A stretch of 64,000 nucleotides of DNA, taken from positions 15,925,214 to 15,989,213 of the forward strand of contig CP034991.1 of NCBI GenBank assembly GCA_004026145.2, read 5' to 3'. The notes below the pieces were generated by a model. The model was not told the origin of the DNA, searched no databases, and saw nothing but the letters and a program-made list of their open reading frames with translations. A program made the position numbers and the translations under genes. Below, in pieces: positions 11,100 through 24,369 of this stretch (its first letter is position 1; each line of letters starts with the position of its first letter). This stretch comes from Takifugu bimaculatus. Lineage: Eukaryota > Chordata > Actinopteri > Tetraodontiformes > Tetraodontidae.

Positions 11100-12366
11100 T
11101 AAATGTGTCATCATATGAATCATCGATTGACTGTAAAGACATGAAAAGAAAACAGAAAAAGCTTCTTGTTGATGTATTTTAATTTGAAGTGTATTAACTC
11201 AGTGAATGCACAGTGATGACAGATTGTTGTTTGCTTTTATTTGATCATTTATCAGAATCAGAAGACAAAAGCACTCTGCAGAACAGAAGGAAGCACACAG
11301 TTCCAAGTTATTGATCCCACGTTATGTGCAGTTAATCAGAATGTTCCCATGTTGATTTGTGCAGGTTCAGTTCATATTTCATTGGCCAAATTATTGGCAC
11401 TCGTCAATGTGCAGCTGAGCTTCAATCTGACTCTAACTGATCAGGGAGCACAAAGAGTTTGGCATATTTTGATTAAAACAAACAAGCATTCTCCTGAAAA
11501 AGAAGAATTAAACTTCTGCTAGTGGCAAGGGGGGCATGGAAATGGAGGAGGAATTGATACTATGTGTGTGTGCGTCTGCAAACAGACATGGAGAGGCAAA
11601 CACAGGAGGATTGGGTTCCCTTTTGAATATCTAATGAGTTTAACATGCATGATGGACTGAGATGATTCCTTGTGAACCAGCTGTGATCCATGCAGTGTTT
11701 TCAGGATTAGCTGCCAGCAGAGATAACAGGCAGAACAAAGCTGCAGTCGGAGCTGAAGGCAGCGCTGATGAATTCTCCACATACAACATAGATTTGTCTC
11801 CAGGCTCTACTTCTCTTGTTTGGCCATGGAGGAAGGAGTGTTGGGTTAGGTATTAACTTTCATTGTCTTTAAAAGTCGCCCAGCATTAAAGCTCTGTTTT
11901 CCATAAGCGCAAACAAGATTATAGACAGTTGAGACACTTGATACCGTGTGTGTTTGGTTTATGCCATGTTTGCCATCTTTCAGTTGTGTTTCCACTACAA
12001 GGTACTATCACATTTAGCCCCCCTCAGCGTATCTGGTTGTCATAGCGTCTACGGACATAACAGCACAAATTTGCCCTGATGGAATTTTCAATGCAACACA
12101 CACACACACACCCACACACACACATGGAAAACCAATGAAGGGCATAGCTGGAATAGTGATCTTGATTGATGTGGGTGTTTGTCACAGCAAAAAGGGATGG
12201 TTTATTCCCAGAGGAGGTCGGAGGCAGCCGGACGAAAGAAACAACCTGAAACAACCACAGTGTTTTTGTCACGTTTGACAAACTTCCATTGTGAAAAACG
12301 GTAGCACCAGGTACCAAGATCCAGGAACTACATTTTTTATATATGATAGATGTCTATGCCCAAATG
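11100..12366. other. Intergenic stretch, nothing recognised
   Basis: No recognisable gene. A short interrupted CA tract lies at 12096-12122. Confidence 0.5.
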
Positions 12367-12396
12367 GTTGATTGATTGATTGATTGATTGATTGAC

Positions 12397-12490
<94 letters not shown>
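12367..12490. repeat. (GATT)n tetranucleotide microsatellite
   Basis: About 31 GATT units with a single GACT interruption. The asparagine/glutamine/serine/isoleucine frame on the minus strand is an artefact of the repeat. Confidence 0.95.
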
Positions 12491-12492
<2 letters not shown>

Positions 12493-13126
12493 CAAGTTGT
12501 CTAGCACTAGGATTATTGCAGTACTCAACAAATCTAATCATTTGGATGTTTCCAGAGTCCCTGAATTCCCGAGTCTGTCTGTAAGAGCTCTGATGGCTCC
12601 GTGAAACAGACAGACTCTGGGGGGAGCAGACCCCTCCCATTTTCCTCATCAAGGCTGTGACAGCAGTTCCTCTAAACCTCTGAGTAGTTCAGACTTGAGC
12701 TAGGTCTTCCTGTCTGCTGCAGCAAAGATGGTGAACCAGATGGTGCCGACACAGTCACAGGGAACTTTCGCAGGTGCTAATAAATATGGGCAGACCTTAC
12801 ATATCCCTTTCTTTTGGGATACATAGCTAATTATGCTAAATGCAAACAATCTGGCTGCCTAGTAGTTGAAATCAGTGAGCCGTAAGAAACTTTCAAAGCC
12901 GCCCTGCTGTGCTAAAGAAGTGCTGAGAGGAAGAACTCAGCTCTCCACAGTCAAGTGTTGTTGGCAACCAATGAATATAGCCAAAACTGTGGAATGTAGA
13001 GAAAAGTACCTAGTGCAGCACTTTTCTCAGGCTTTTGTTCTGATCTGATCTAACCAATGTATCTGTAACAAAATAAGACCTTTGACAATATCAATAAAGT
13101 GGGATTTCACATTTGTCCTTAAGCCC

Positions 13127-13154
13127 GGGGGGGGGGGGGGTGGGGGTGGGGGGG
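13127..13154 (+). repeat. G-rich run (G14 T G5 T G7)
   Basis: A near-pure guanine tract with two single-T breaks; this composition can form G-quadruplex structures. Its position in unannotated intergenic DNA gives no functional clue. Confidence 0.85.
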
Positions 13155-13159
13155 TTGAA

Positions 13160-16100
13160 CATTTTTTGAAGCATTTTTTCTTTCTTTTGTCTTTAGTTAA
13201 TCAGCAGATCATTTGCCAACGGCCCACAATGATGCCAACTCCCTTTCACTTAAATCGAACAAACACCTCCATTATTCCTTTTCCCACCTTAGTGGAACAA
13301 AATGTCAAGTTGCTGTTTACTAGTAGATGTGTGCATCTTGTATTTATTGTGCATTGATGAGCCTGAGAAATTCCTGAGAAGTGCTGTGAAGTGTCGACGC
13401 ACTTTAGCATCAATACAAGCAAAGTAGGTTTAAGTAGATCCCAGAATAAGTGTGTTTACATAGCAGTGAGCCCCCTCTGAGTGCTTGTTTGAGTATCGGC
13501 CTACTCCTTCACTCTGATCATGGATTGTAAGTAATAAATTGCAGGAGGTCAGACAACTGACAGCCATGTCAGGGAGACAGAGATCTCTTCTTCTGGTAAC
13601 CAGCACCATCCACCACCATCACCATCTCATCAAGACAGCCAATTTCAGGGCTGACAGGAGGAATGGGGCTGAGGTAAGTTGGCGATTTACCACATAGAGC
13701 TTTACAGGTGGAAATAAAGCCGTGTTGTGTTCAGAGAGGTTGTGAAAGGTAAAGATGCCTGATACACATAACCAAGGCTCTACAGATACCTACAGTATAT
13801 GCCTGGAATCCATCAGGGATAAAGAAAAAGTAGCTTTGCTGAAAATTTGAAACCTTAATTGTTCATAAAATAACAGCTGAGCTTCTAAACTGGCTTTCAA
13901 ACATATGTTCTGAATGTGAAATTTTCCAGATAGCTGTAAAAAAAATCCTGCATCATCAAAATTCTGCAAAAGTGTCTTTGACACCAACATTAGGCTTTCT
14001 GATTCTAACATGACAGGCAGCTTGAGGCGTCTCTCCTGCCGGAGCTGCAGAGAGAGCAGGCGTATAGCTGACATGAAGCTGAGTCTGAGTCAGGGGATCT
14101 ACAAATAAGGATCTACAAATAAGGTGGCACGGTTCTTGTTTCTGGCCAGGGCACCAAGAAAACGATTTGTCACAGCCGCAAGAGCCGTGGGAGAGTTTGG
14201 TGCTGGGGGCGGTGATTGTTTAACTTGGGGGTTTCCACCTTCCTGTAAAGGAAAAACGCCAGCGATTTTCCAGAGACAATGAGGATCCAGGTCGTCTGGA
14301 CCTGCAGAGTTTTTGGGATTGATATCTGTGAGGGCTTTCTTGACTTCAGCACACCTGTTGTCAGATTAAAAGCCAACACTTTACGATCCTCCAGTTACTG
14401 AGACTGGACAGCAGGGGTCACATATTCACGCTTGAGGAGTCAAACATGGACCTGCGCTGATGAAGAGTCGATAATAGAGCAGTTGTTCTTCAAGTCACTA
14501 CAGAATGTTGGCAGAAAGACCTAAAATAACATTATTCATTTTCATTAGGATTCAAGTGGTTTCGAGAACTTTGAGGAATTTCTCTTGTGACTGGATTTAG
14601 ATCAAACTCAGATTAAAATTTCAATTTATTGGGATGCATTGATTCATTGAGGTTGTTGGCAAATCCTGAAGAGACGTTTGTGCCTCATATTTACCTCTTA
14701 AATCAGAAGCAGGAAGCTGGGCAAAAGATTACATTGTTAATCTCTTTTCAAAGTTCTTGTGATGGAGGTTGTTATTGTTTCATGTCACCAATGACACCAG
14801 AAGATACTGCAGGTCAATACGATATTTGAAGAATTTGAGCCTACATGACTAGAGACTTCCATCGAAAGCTTTAACAAGCTGAATTTGAATTTGAATTTGA
14901 AGCTGCATTTACTTAATTTATGTTGGGGAAAACCTGTTCTTGGCTGATGATCTTCAGCCTTAAACAGAGACATCATTATGACACTATACTGTAGCTGTTG
15001 GATGTGTTGTTTATTATTCCAGTTTAGGTGAAGCTGACATATTAATAAGTGTTATAGATCGTATAATATTACAGAAAAGGACTGGACCCACTGGTTGAGA
15101 AACCATCCATCAGTCCATGGCTCAATGGACTCGGGGATTTGATGTGAGATTCCATTTTCTTCGTGTTAGACCACATGAAACTGAAAACTGTGAGCATCCA
15201 TCCGACTTTATTCTCAATCGGCTGTTTTCATTGAGAAGCTGCTGTCAGTGACAAATCTCTCAGTCTTCACTTATAAGTCCATAAGTTTTTCTTCCTGAAT
15301 AGATCTCAAATCATGTGGAGCCTGATGACGGTCAGATGGCGTGAGCAGGTTCACTGACTGGAGTTTTACCTCGTTTCGGCTGAAGTCCACTAAAATACGT
15401 TTTAGTGTTTACAATGAAACACTCTGGATGCATGTTAGCATTAAAGATTCAGTTAAAGTTGTAGTCTAATATATCCTTTTAATGGGGTTTATGCAGAATT
15501 TTCATTGGGGTGGCAGTGACATGTCCAATGAACACTAACACCATCACGGTGAGTTTTAAATGAAAATATGTCAATTAAAAATTATATATGAATATAATGA
15601 ATACATTAATAAAACCTTTCATCCATTTAGTACATTGAGCCAGTCATTTATGTATTCATATACATATAGCGTGAGCTATCATACAAGATTACTATTAGAT
15701 ATAAGATATTCCTATTTTTTATACAGTGTCAACATTTGGACCAGACGATAAAGCAGAATCATCATTTGTTATGTTGGAAATTTGGATGTGACAACTTGAT
15801 GTGGGTTAGGATTTTATATTTAAACTCACAATGCATGCTGTAAACAATGCAAATCACATATACTCATCTGGAATATCATACCGTCATCACATTTCACTAT
15901 ATCAGGATTTGTCCCAGTGAGTTAAACATCGACAGTCTTTTACTGTGGTGGAACCTCTTCTGGACACCAGAAATAATCTTCTGTGGCGGCCAAGGGAATG
16001 ATCTCATTAGCTGTGTGAGGGATGAGTCTGCGATGTGAAACTTCACCTTTGTTTCAGCGGGAGAGCTGGATGCAGACCTGACTCTATGGCCGCTGCCGCT

Positions 16101-19100
16101 CTAATCTCATTGCACGGCTGACTGCTGGGATGTGTGCAGTCAAAAAGAATAAGAGCTTTATATTTGACATGCTAGGAGTGAGCCAGGACTGAATGGACCG
16201 ACTCCAGGGGGCTTTTCACTGCCATTTCCTCTTCTTCGCCATACAAACCTCTCTGGTGACCGAGGAGGAAGAATACAAAGAGTTCAGTGTGTCAGGGCTG
16301 AAGAACAGGACATGTTGAGATCTAAAAGGAAAAATACACCTGTGGCTTTGTGAACCTCTACTGGAATAAAAATCTAAAGAGTGACTCAAACTTCAGTCTT
16401 CTTAATAAATTATCCATGCAATATATCACATTTAGGCCGTACATTTTTTCACACTGGATGTAAGGCAACACGAATACTAAAAATACGGATCATGAAAAGA
16501 CTGAAGAATCACAGGTTAATTTCTAAATGTAAAAATGTGGTTTGTGATCAATACAGTCTAAAATAACTGTTAACAGCAGAGCTTACATGTGTCATTTTCT
16601 TGGTAATTCTTAGGTTATATTATTACAAAAAAGGTTAATTTGAAAAAATTATTAAAAAGATTAAGTGGTAGAACTGAGTCCACGAGCAAAAACCTGAGTG
16701 GAGGCCCAATTTTAAGGAAGAAGGTGAAGCATCTGAGGTCCTTATAAAAGTATTTTTCCTTCAAAAAGAGACTTTTTGTGCACAGCTGCAGTCCTCTAAA
16801 AAGTTAAAGTGACACGACAGATTTTATTGGCTTGTAAAGGCACGTGTCTGTGTGAACATGGATTTAACAGGCTTCAATCTGCCACTCTGGAGTCCAGCTC
16901 AGACTCCTCAGCCACATTAACAGGATGTGGAGTTAAGGCCGCTTTAATTCAGAGTTGTACTTCTACAGCAAATGGACGGAACAATCAGTCTAATAAAGAA
17001 AGATTGTCTCCTGATGACCTTGTTAGAATTTTGTTCACTTGGTGTTCACTAAAAGCAGGAAGGTGACGCCTCAAAATGACCGATTTTATCAGCAGGTTTT
17101 GATTATTGTTGCGAAGCAATGTTGAAATAATGGGACGGCATTCATTAATAGTTTCCTCAGAACTTTTGCTTCTTTTTCTCTCTTCAGTTCTGGAAAAGCT
17201 CGAGTGTTGGACATAAATGGGCCATATTTCCTGTGGTGCCCTTGGTAATAATTACCCAGCAGGCTTCTGCTCTCACAGTGAAACTGCCTCTTTAATTATA
17301 AACTGCTGCTGCTTTTGCTGCTGCTGAACCTATAGCTTTACTTCTCAGACATGTATAAGCGGAACTCTTGGAAAAAGCTGGAGAATTTTAAGAATGCAGT
17401 GAAAAAATATAGACTTTATATACAGAAAGATGTTGTGCATTAATACATGGGTAAGACATATGGGACTCAACAATCTGAAGCAGCAGCAAATGCATGTGAG
17501 CATGTGGAAGTCATTACATTCCTGTTATACTGTTCCAAAGAGTACAGCTCAACAGGGCATGATTACAATCCTGAGCTGGTAGAACAGAAAACACTGATTT
17601 CTTCTTGTCCTTCTGGGCCACCTGTTTCAGACAAGCAGTGCTAGTCACACACACGGATGGCTGTTGCATAAGTGGTTGATAGAGATCCAGGCAAAAAACA
17701 GAACCTGTTTTTTTGTTTGCTTTTTTTTGATGAATATGATCAGAAATAAACATTTTGAAAAGAACATCATTTCCATGGAACGATCTACTGGAGCATGAGC
17801 GGGCAAAGTGGTCAGTGTCGCCGTGGTGCACATGTGCAGTTCCCTCCAGTCAGAAAAGTATTGTTCTCTCTTTTATATAGAAACACTCCGTGCTGAAGCT
17901 CATAAAGCATGGTTTTCAGGGGCTGAAAATGCCATTTCCATGGAAACAGATATCAGCAACATGACAGAACTTCACCGTTCATGTGTAAAGGGCGGCCACA
18001 GCAGACAAGGGTGAGCTATGTATGAAACTGAAAGGTAAATTGAGAGAGGACAAAAACAGCACAACCATTTCAAATCAGACAAAAACAAACTGCAAAGTTA
18101 AATGGAGAACACATCTTTATTTAGTTTGTCTATGATTGCTCTTTCACATGTAAGCATAGATCACAACCCTGAGAGGATCTGTTTGGGTTTATTCTTCTAA
18201 ATGTAACTGATTTGAATTGATGTTATCTGTTCTCACAACATTTTCAAAGCAATCCAACACTCCAAGCAATCCAACACAAATAATTTCAAGATATCTTTAC
18301 TAATTATGGGAGACAAACTGTAAGACAGTCAGCAGCAAAAGTCAAAATGACACTAAGAATTACGTACAGTTACAATTTTAAAAAAAAAGCAATCCACAAA
18401 AGAGAGAGAGAATAACAGTAAACTGTAAAAACAAGGAAAAGGTGAAGTGACCGTAGTGCATGCAGTCCACCTTAACCAGACTTCTACAGCTTTACTCATT
18501 TTACCCCTGACTAATTGTATGTCTGTGAGCTCAATTTGTCAGCTAAAATAAGAAATTCCCTCTCACTGAAGGTGCAGTCAACAGAACAAAATGCTAATTT
18601 ATGTTTACATTTTAATGTTATGAACTCCTCCAATTTTATAAAACAGTAGCTGGTGCATTAATAAATGTGATTTATAGATCCCCCATAGTTGATAAGCAGG
18701 TATGGAGATGAAAGATTTTGTCAGGGGAGGTTACGGTAGCCTGAAGTGTAAACATATGGATTTTTTTTTTTTTTTTTTACCATTCACTTTGAGAATAAAG
18801 TTGAAATGTGGAGTAAAGTTGAAATATAATGTCATGAAAAAAGTCAACCTTTTGAAACTATAACAACTTTTGCATGTGATGGCTGTACAAACTATACTGT
18901 GAAACTATACTTTGAACTCAGCTTTAGGAACAAAGAATTACTTTCTCTTTTAGCTCACAATAATAGGAGTTTGAAGAGACTGTTCTGAAAACATGGTGCT
19001 GAAGTTAGCTTGCTAGCTTCCTATTCGGCAGTTTAGGGAAAATAAATCCATAAAGTTTGTTTCTCGCAAAATGTCTGTTTTAGCCACAGGAAATCATTTT

Positions 19101-20605
19101 GCATAACACATTAACTTTGCAAAATATGTTTAGAATTTTTACTCAAAATGACAATTTAAGTTCATGATGAAAAATACCGACCTCCTCCCATTTCCTTTCC
19201 TCATGGGCCCCCCTGTACTTTTACCCATAGGTGAACAATAAACTTACCGGTAAATGTTTTTGAAAAATTCATCTTTAAGACATTCTAACTTGTAACTGTG
19301 ATATTGTACAATGATTTTCATTGAGCAAAAATTAGAATGGGATAGGAACTGGTAAACACTGAGGTGGGGTCCAAATTTTGTATTCTAGTGTCAGCATTAT
19401 CTAATTTACATCCATCAGCAGCTTCTCAGGCGTTGGTCTTTAAGTAACTATCAATCAAAACTTCCCGCCCTGTGATGGTCAATATGTCTGACATTATTAT
19501 ATCTCTACCAACCACTGAACATCATTGTATCAGACAGGTTGGATACAGAAAAGTTTCCTTTCAAATTTTAATACAGAAAGAAAAAAAACAATGTTACTCA
19601 GGTTTGTGTCATATTTACAAAATTATCCACCAATCATTTAGACAAAGTTGTATGTTTGTTTGGTCTGAAACAGTCACATCTGCCACATTTCTGAACTTTA
19701 TCTACACCATAGAAATGAAATTATGTAATAACATAATAACACAGGAATATGATTTACTGTTCAACACATGAGGACTCCATCAGCACTGATGGGACAGGAG
19801 ACATCACTGTAGCAGAAATGTACTTTTAAAAAGGGAACAGCACCACAGGCTGGAATATAAATTACATTTGTCATTAAATTGAACTAAATGGTAATGTTGT
19901 TGGTCACAAAATGTGTGACAACACTGGTCTTACTTTGGCTGGGATCATAATAGCATCCGTGTTATCATCCGCTGCTTGTCTCACCCTGGTTGGAGACAGG
20001 ATGTCAGATGGGGAAGGAGCATGTGCGGTGTGGGAGGAGGCTCTCAACCTTCTGTCTTGCTCCTGTGTGACTCTCAATAGTTATAAATCTTCTCTTTCCT
20101 TTTGGGGGATACCACCCAAACTAAGCTCATTTGTCCTCCCAATAGACCCATGATCTGCCTTTTGTTTGGGTACCAGCCTCCTCTTTATGTTCCCCAGCTG
20201 ATCAGACAAAAGAGGCAAAGACACAGGCCTGAAATCCTCACCCAGACACACTATGATAAAGCTACCATAAAGAAATACTGGGCCTGAATGGAGCTGCCAT
20301 CTGAATAGAGTGCCTCTGAAATGTTAACTTCAGCCTCTGTGTGAGGGTGTCCTGCACTGTCAGCTCAATTTATTAAGCAGCTCAAATGCAACAAAAGTTA
20401 AAATGACATTTTCATAAACAAAGGGTCTAGACAATTCTTAATTTACATACATTTCTTTTACATTAATGAGCACTTGTTTCTCACAAGACAGCAGCTCGAG
20501 AGCTAAGTGAGATCTGTGTGCATGTGTGCATGCATGATAGAGAGGGAGTATGTAAATCCTAATGTATTCAAGTATGTCAAACAGCAAAAAAGCATCTTCG
20601 CTTGC
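13160..20605. other. Long intergenic stretch, no gene recognised
   Basis: This AT-rich interval has only short frames without known domains. Minor local structure: a 14-bp tandem duplication (GGATCTACAAATAA) near 14096-14123, a direct repeat of CAAGCAATCCAACAC-type sequence near 18246-18278, and poly-T at 18761-18779. Conserved non-coding elements may be present but cannot be recognised without comparison to other fish. Confidence 0.5.
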
Positions 20606-20613
20606 CTGTAAAA

Positions 20614-20732
20614 CAGGGGTCGCAAGCCCAGTCCAATAGGGTCACGGTCCAGCAGGGCTTCTGGTCTACCAGATAAACCATTGAGTGATCCCAGTTGCAC
20701 ACAACCCTGCTAGAGGGGGTTGGAAACCTCTG
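20614..20732. mobile_element. 119-bp hAT-type MITE with perfect 8-bp target duplication
   Basis: The element begins CAGGGGTCGCAAGCC and ends GGTTGGAAACCTCTG, giving imperfect terminal inverted repeats of the CAGNGG...CCNCTG kind used by hAT transposons. It is flanked by a perfect 8-bp direct repeat, CTGTAAAA, at 20606-20613 and 20733-20740. An 8-bp duplication is diagnostic of hAT. It carries no coding capacity. Confidence 0.8.
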
Positions 20733-20740
20733 CTGTAAAA

Positions 20741-22551
20741 CTTCTGGTAAAGTGTCCTTGTAAAACTGGGCATTGTGATATTTTCCAGGATGCGAGAGTA
20801 GGAGGAGCAGAGGAGGAAGTGATGGAAAGGTAATAAAATGTGGTGAGATAATCACACAGTCATCAAATGTGCTTCCATTTTCTGAGATGCAATAAATAAC
20901 AACAAACTGAGACACGATGGCATAGAACCTCACAAACAGGCGTTTGACAGGAGGATAATGGAACAAGCAATGCAAGTCGTTCCATTTCCTCAGAAATTGA
21001 AGTTGCTCAAGCTCATCCTTATTACCTCCTCAACATTTTCTGTAATGAAGAAGAAGTCATCGTCTTCCTCTGAGGCAGCAGTTAAGCTTAAATAACACTA
21101 CGCTAACGTCATGCTTACAAGGAACTTGTCTAGAACACAGATAATTCATGTTTGAGGGAAAATTTGAAAATACACTGACACCGGTAACCCATCACCTTTA
21201 ACTGGGTCCACATTTTTCAAGGTCAGGGGTCAATGTCATGTCTTGCTAGCCTGTAGCCTGTCCGCAATGACTGGAAGGAAGTATTTCACAGTGTTTTGAA
21301 AATGTAAAAATACAGGAAGCTGACGTGTTTGGATACAAAATATCACATTTTCATCACTGCAATAAATTACAAAATGTTCAGTATTTCAAGCATGTATTTG
21401 AAACACATGAGCTGCAAATGCTGCCCATCCTGTCTCACTTTAAAGGATATATGAGAAGTCAAGAACATCTAATCATCCCGAAGCAGTTCACAATTAGACA
21501 TACAAACCATGAACTCAAAATAACCATATTGCACATTTTTTTGATTTGGCCAGAAATACTGGCTCGGGTTCGAGTGTGCACTGCGTGTTCACTGAGGAAA
21601 GATATAAGAATTTACATTCGACGGAAAGGTGCAGCCTGCTTCTGCTCTTAAAATATCAGTTTGGATTTTTTTTTTATGTCAGATTGAATCCTGCAGCTCT
21701 GCTTTGGTCGGTGGCACAAATCACATCATATTTAAACTATAAGCTTTATTATGCTCCTAGCTTCGACTTAACAGGCTTATCAAAATCGCATGAGCTCTTC
21801 TTCGCATTAATTACAAAGCTGGAGCCTGACACTTCTGTTGCTATGTGTCTTTTTCCACCTGTGTGATGTTAAATATGAGCTTCGGTTCAGCTACAAGTCA
21901 GCGGGTGGGATATGACACACAGCGCTATAGGCGCTCTATAAGCATGCTTTAAATAGACATGATAAGGACCAAGGCTCCGGAGGCTGTTATGTGTTTTTAA
22001 ACACAGTGTATTAGTCTGATATGTGCTCGGCATAAAATCAAGAATATCATGCCATTTTGTAATTATGTATACATTGTTTTCATACATGTTGCAAAATTCA
22101 AATCCCCATAATTGTGGTATATTTTTCATGTGCCTTTATGTTAAATAATATGTAGGTATTCTATATGTTGGAAGGGACAAAGTCTCGATTGCTCCATCAC
22201 AACCGAGTAACATTCCAGGTATGTCATGTTTTAATGAACTTACTGGTATAATTTTCTGCCGTTCAGTTGCTTTTGGAAATACTTTACATGAATTTAGACT
22301 GAAGGCATCTCTGAGTTATTGATAGTTTAAACTGATGTCACATATGTCAGAGGTCACATATAAAAAAGTTAGAAACACCATGACAACATTCAAATTTACC
22401 TGCATTTTCAAGATTTTCAGATTTTCCTGAGATTTTCAAGTTTTTCCTGAAATGTTGAGGTGTTTTTGAAGGCTGAAGGACCGAAGCTGCAGCACCAGTC
22501 TGGTAACCTGGCATATGTCAGACGCTGGTGATCCTGAAGAGCCTAAAAATA
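20741..22551. other. Intergenic stretch, nothing recognised
   Basis: AT-rich; no domain-bearing frames or repeat borders recognised. Confidence 0.5.
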
Positions 22552-22789
22552 CCGTAATTTCCGGACTATAGAGCGCACCTGATTATAAACCACATAATCT
22601 AATTTTAGAAAGAAAATCAATTTTGTACTTATACAAGCCGCTCCGGATTTTAAGCCCCGGGTATCCCACATAGTAATATGAAAAATTAGATCAAAAACAT
22701 TCAGTACTGGTATATGTTTTTATTACCGTAAGAGACGAGTCACTGACGAGTGACAGGTAAGAAACAACAGCCACTCTTTTCACTTGTAT

Positions 22790-22955
22790 TTCTTCTTCTC
22801 TCTCTCCTCTCCTTTCCTCTCCTCTCCTCTCTCTTTACCCAGCCGGCCATCAGCGGGAGGGTCCCCCTACATGAGCCTGGCCACTGTTGCTTGTCTGGGG
22901 TTAGGCCCTGGGATTCTGGAAAGCTTTGAAACAATTTTGATTGTATAAGACGCTA

Positions 22956-23004
<49 letters not shown>
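22790..23004 (+). mobile_element. L2-type LINE 3' end nested in the Tigger element
   Basis: CTCTC-rich tract (22797-22832), the conserved CCAGCCGGCCATCAGCGGG block, GGTTAGGCCCTGGGATTCTGG, and an AATAAAGATT end followed by (GATT)n. This is the same LINE tail family as 57187-57718, shortened by a small deletion. The left border is uncertain. Confidence 0.75.
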
Positions 23005-23417
23005 GTTTATACAGAGACCTTAAATCCAAATTTTATCACGTCAGGATTTTTTAACTTTTCTTTTAATTTAATCCGTTTAGCAACATAAACAAATATACCG
23101 GTAAATGCTTTTTTTTCTAAAGGTGTCTGTAATGCAGCTACCTTGAAATGTACGTTTGTATCAGCTACACACAAATTACGTTGTTTATGCTTTTTTACTC
23201 AAACAATGAACAATCTAAAAATCCCCGATGGCCCACCTCTAAAATCTTATATTTTCATCACGGTGGTGATTGCTTTTGCCTTCCGTCTGATTTGTAAAGC
23301 AGAAAACACCGCAGCCGCCTGCTCTCTGTGTGTTCACCCAGTCTTCCACAATGTTTTCAAACTCGGGCCACCTGCGATGTTTACGTCTAAAGGCTTTTGT
23401 CGTCTTTTTGCTTTGGA

Positions 23418-23639
23418 TCAGTTCTTTATGCTGGCATCTCCACCTTCTCGCCGTTGATTACCGTAATGTATGCCAAGATAACGCGCTGCAGCTCGATTTC
23501 CTTCCTCAACCGCCAGAATGATCGCTTTTAACCTAAAAGTCGCATCATATGCTTTTCTTCTAGTATTTTCCTTGTTGATGAGGGTTAGTAAAAATGACGG
23601 ATTCACAATAGTTGTGATAGTGCGCCACGAAAAAAACAC
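23418..23639 (-). pseudogene. Tigger/pogo transposase N-terminal fragment (decayed)
   Basis: The minus-strand frame includes ENTRRKAYDATFRLKAI and AVEEGNRAAARYLGI, the first helix-turn-helix typical of Tigger/CENP-B-like transposases. Further minus-strand traces of the second, CENP-B-like domain lie at about 23400-23250 in shifted frames. No catalytic domain follows. Confidence 0.65.
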
Positions 23640-23721
23640 AAATAAGCCGCACCTGTAGAATAAGCCGCAGTGTTTAAAGTGTAGGAAAAAGGTAGCGGCT
23701 TATAGTCCAGAAATTACATTA

Positions 23722-24369
23722 AATCCCATAACCAGCTTGTGCCATCACCATGTATATGATCATATATGAAGGTGTACTGTGGATGTTTGGGATGAGAGGA
23801 TGTTTCGTTTCAGATGGATGTCAGATCAGCCGGTGTTTCAGCACCTTTCTGAAACACGTTTTTGAAACAGACGCAGACGGCAGAACATCTATGCGCATCA
23901 TTATTGTCAATGGTGAAAGCAGATGTTGAGCCCACAACTGTAGCAAGGAGCGGAAGGGTCAGGGTCAACAGTCAGGGAACACTGTTTACACAGACGGCTG
24001 CGATAACTGACTGTGTGGCTACAGTGGATTTTCAGGGTTTTTTAGTTTTATTTCCATTAAATCTAAGGTTTTCTTATGAGGAAAAGAGCATCTTTCTTCC
24101 ATGAAAATGATGATGATGAGAATAATGTCAAGATGCCTGAAGACAGGTGGTCTTGTTCTTTACCTGCATGTAAAAAATATTCTGGATGTTTGATGTACTT
24201 TATTTTAATACTAAATTAGATTATTAATTCTGAAAATACAATTTGCACAAAATGGAAGGATGGTTGTGTTTGGTAGGTAATTTGTCAGGAGCAATATTTG
24301 ACCTGTACGCATGTCACATTCAGGGTCACTTGTCTCAACATACCCAACCTCATAGATCTGACCAAAAGG
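23722..24369. other. Intergenic stretch, nothing recognised
   Basis: No recognisable gene; ends at the AAAGG target duplication of the next LTR. Confidence 0.5.

Larger units (their letters stand above)
22552..23719 (-). mobile_element. Tigger/pogo-like DNA transposon with a nested LINE tail
   Basis: The left end reads TA then CCGTAATTTCCGGACTATA (22552-22570). The right end is its imperfect inverse (GGCTTATAGTCCAGAAATTACAT then TA, to 23719). TA target sites and ends of this type mark TcMar-Tigger elements. Internally, on the minus strand, there are decayed remains of the N-terminal DNA-binding part of a Tigger transposase; the DDE catalytic domain is missing, so the copy is non-autonomous. 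A LINE 3' tail (22790-23004) is inserted in it. Confidence 0.75.
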
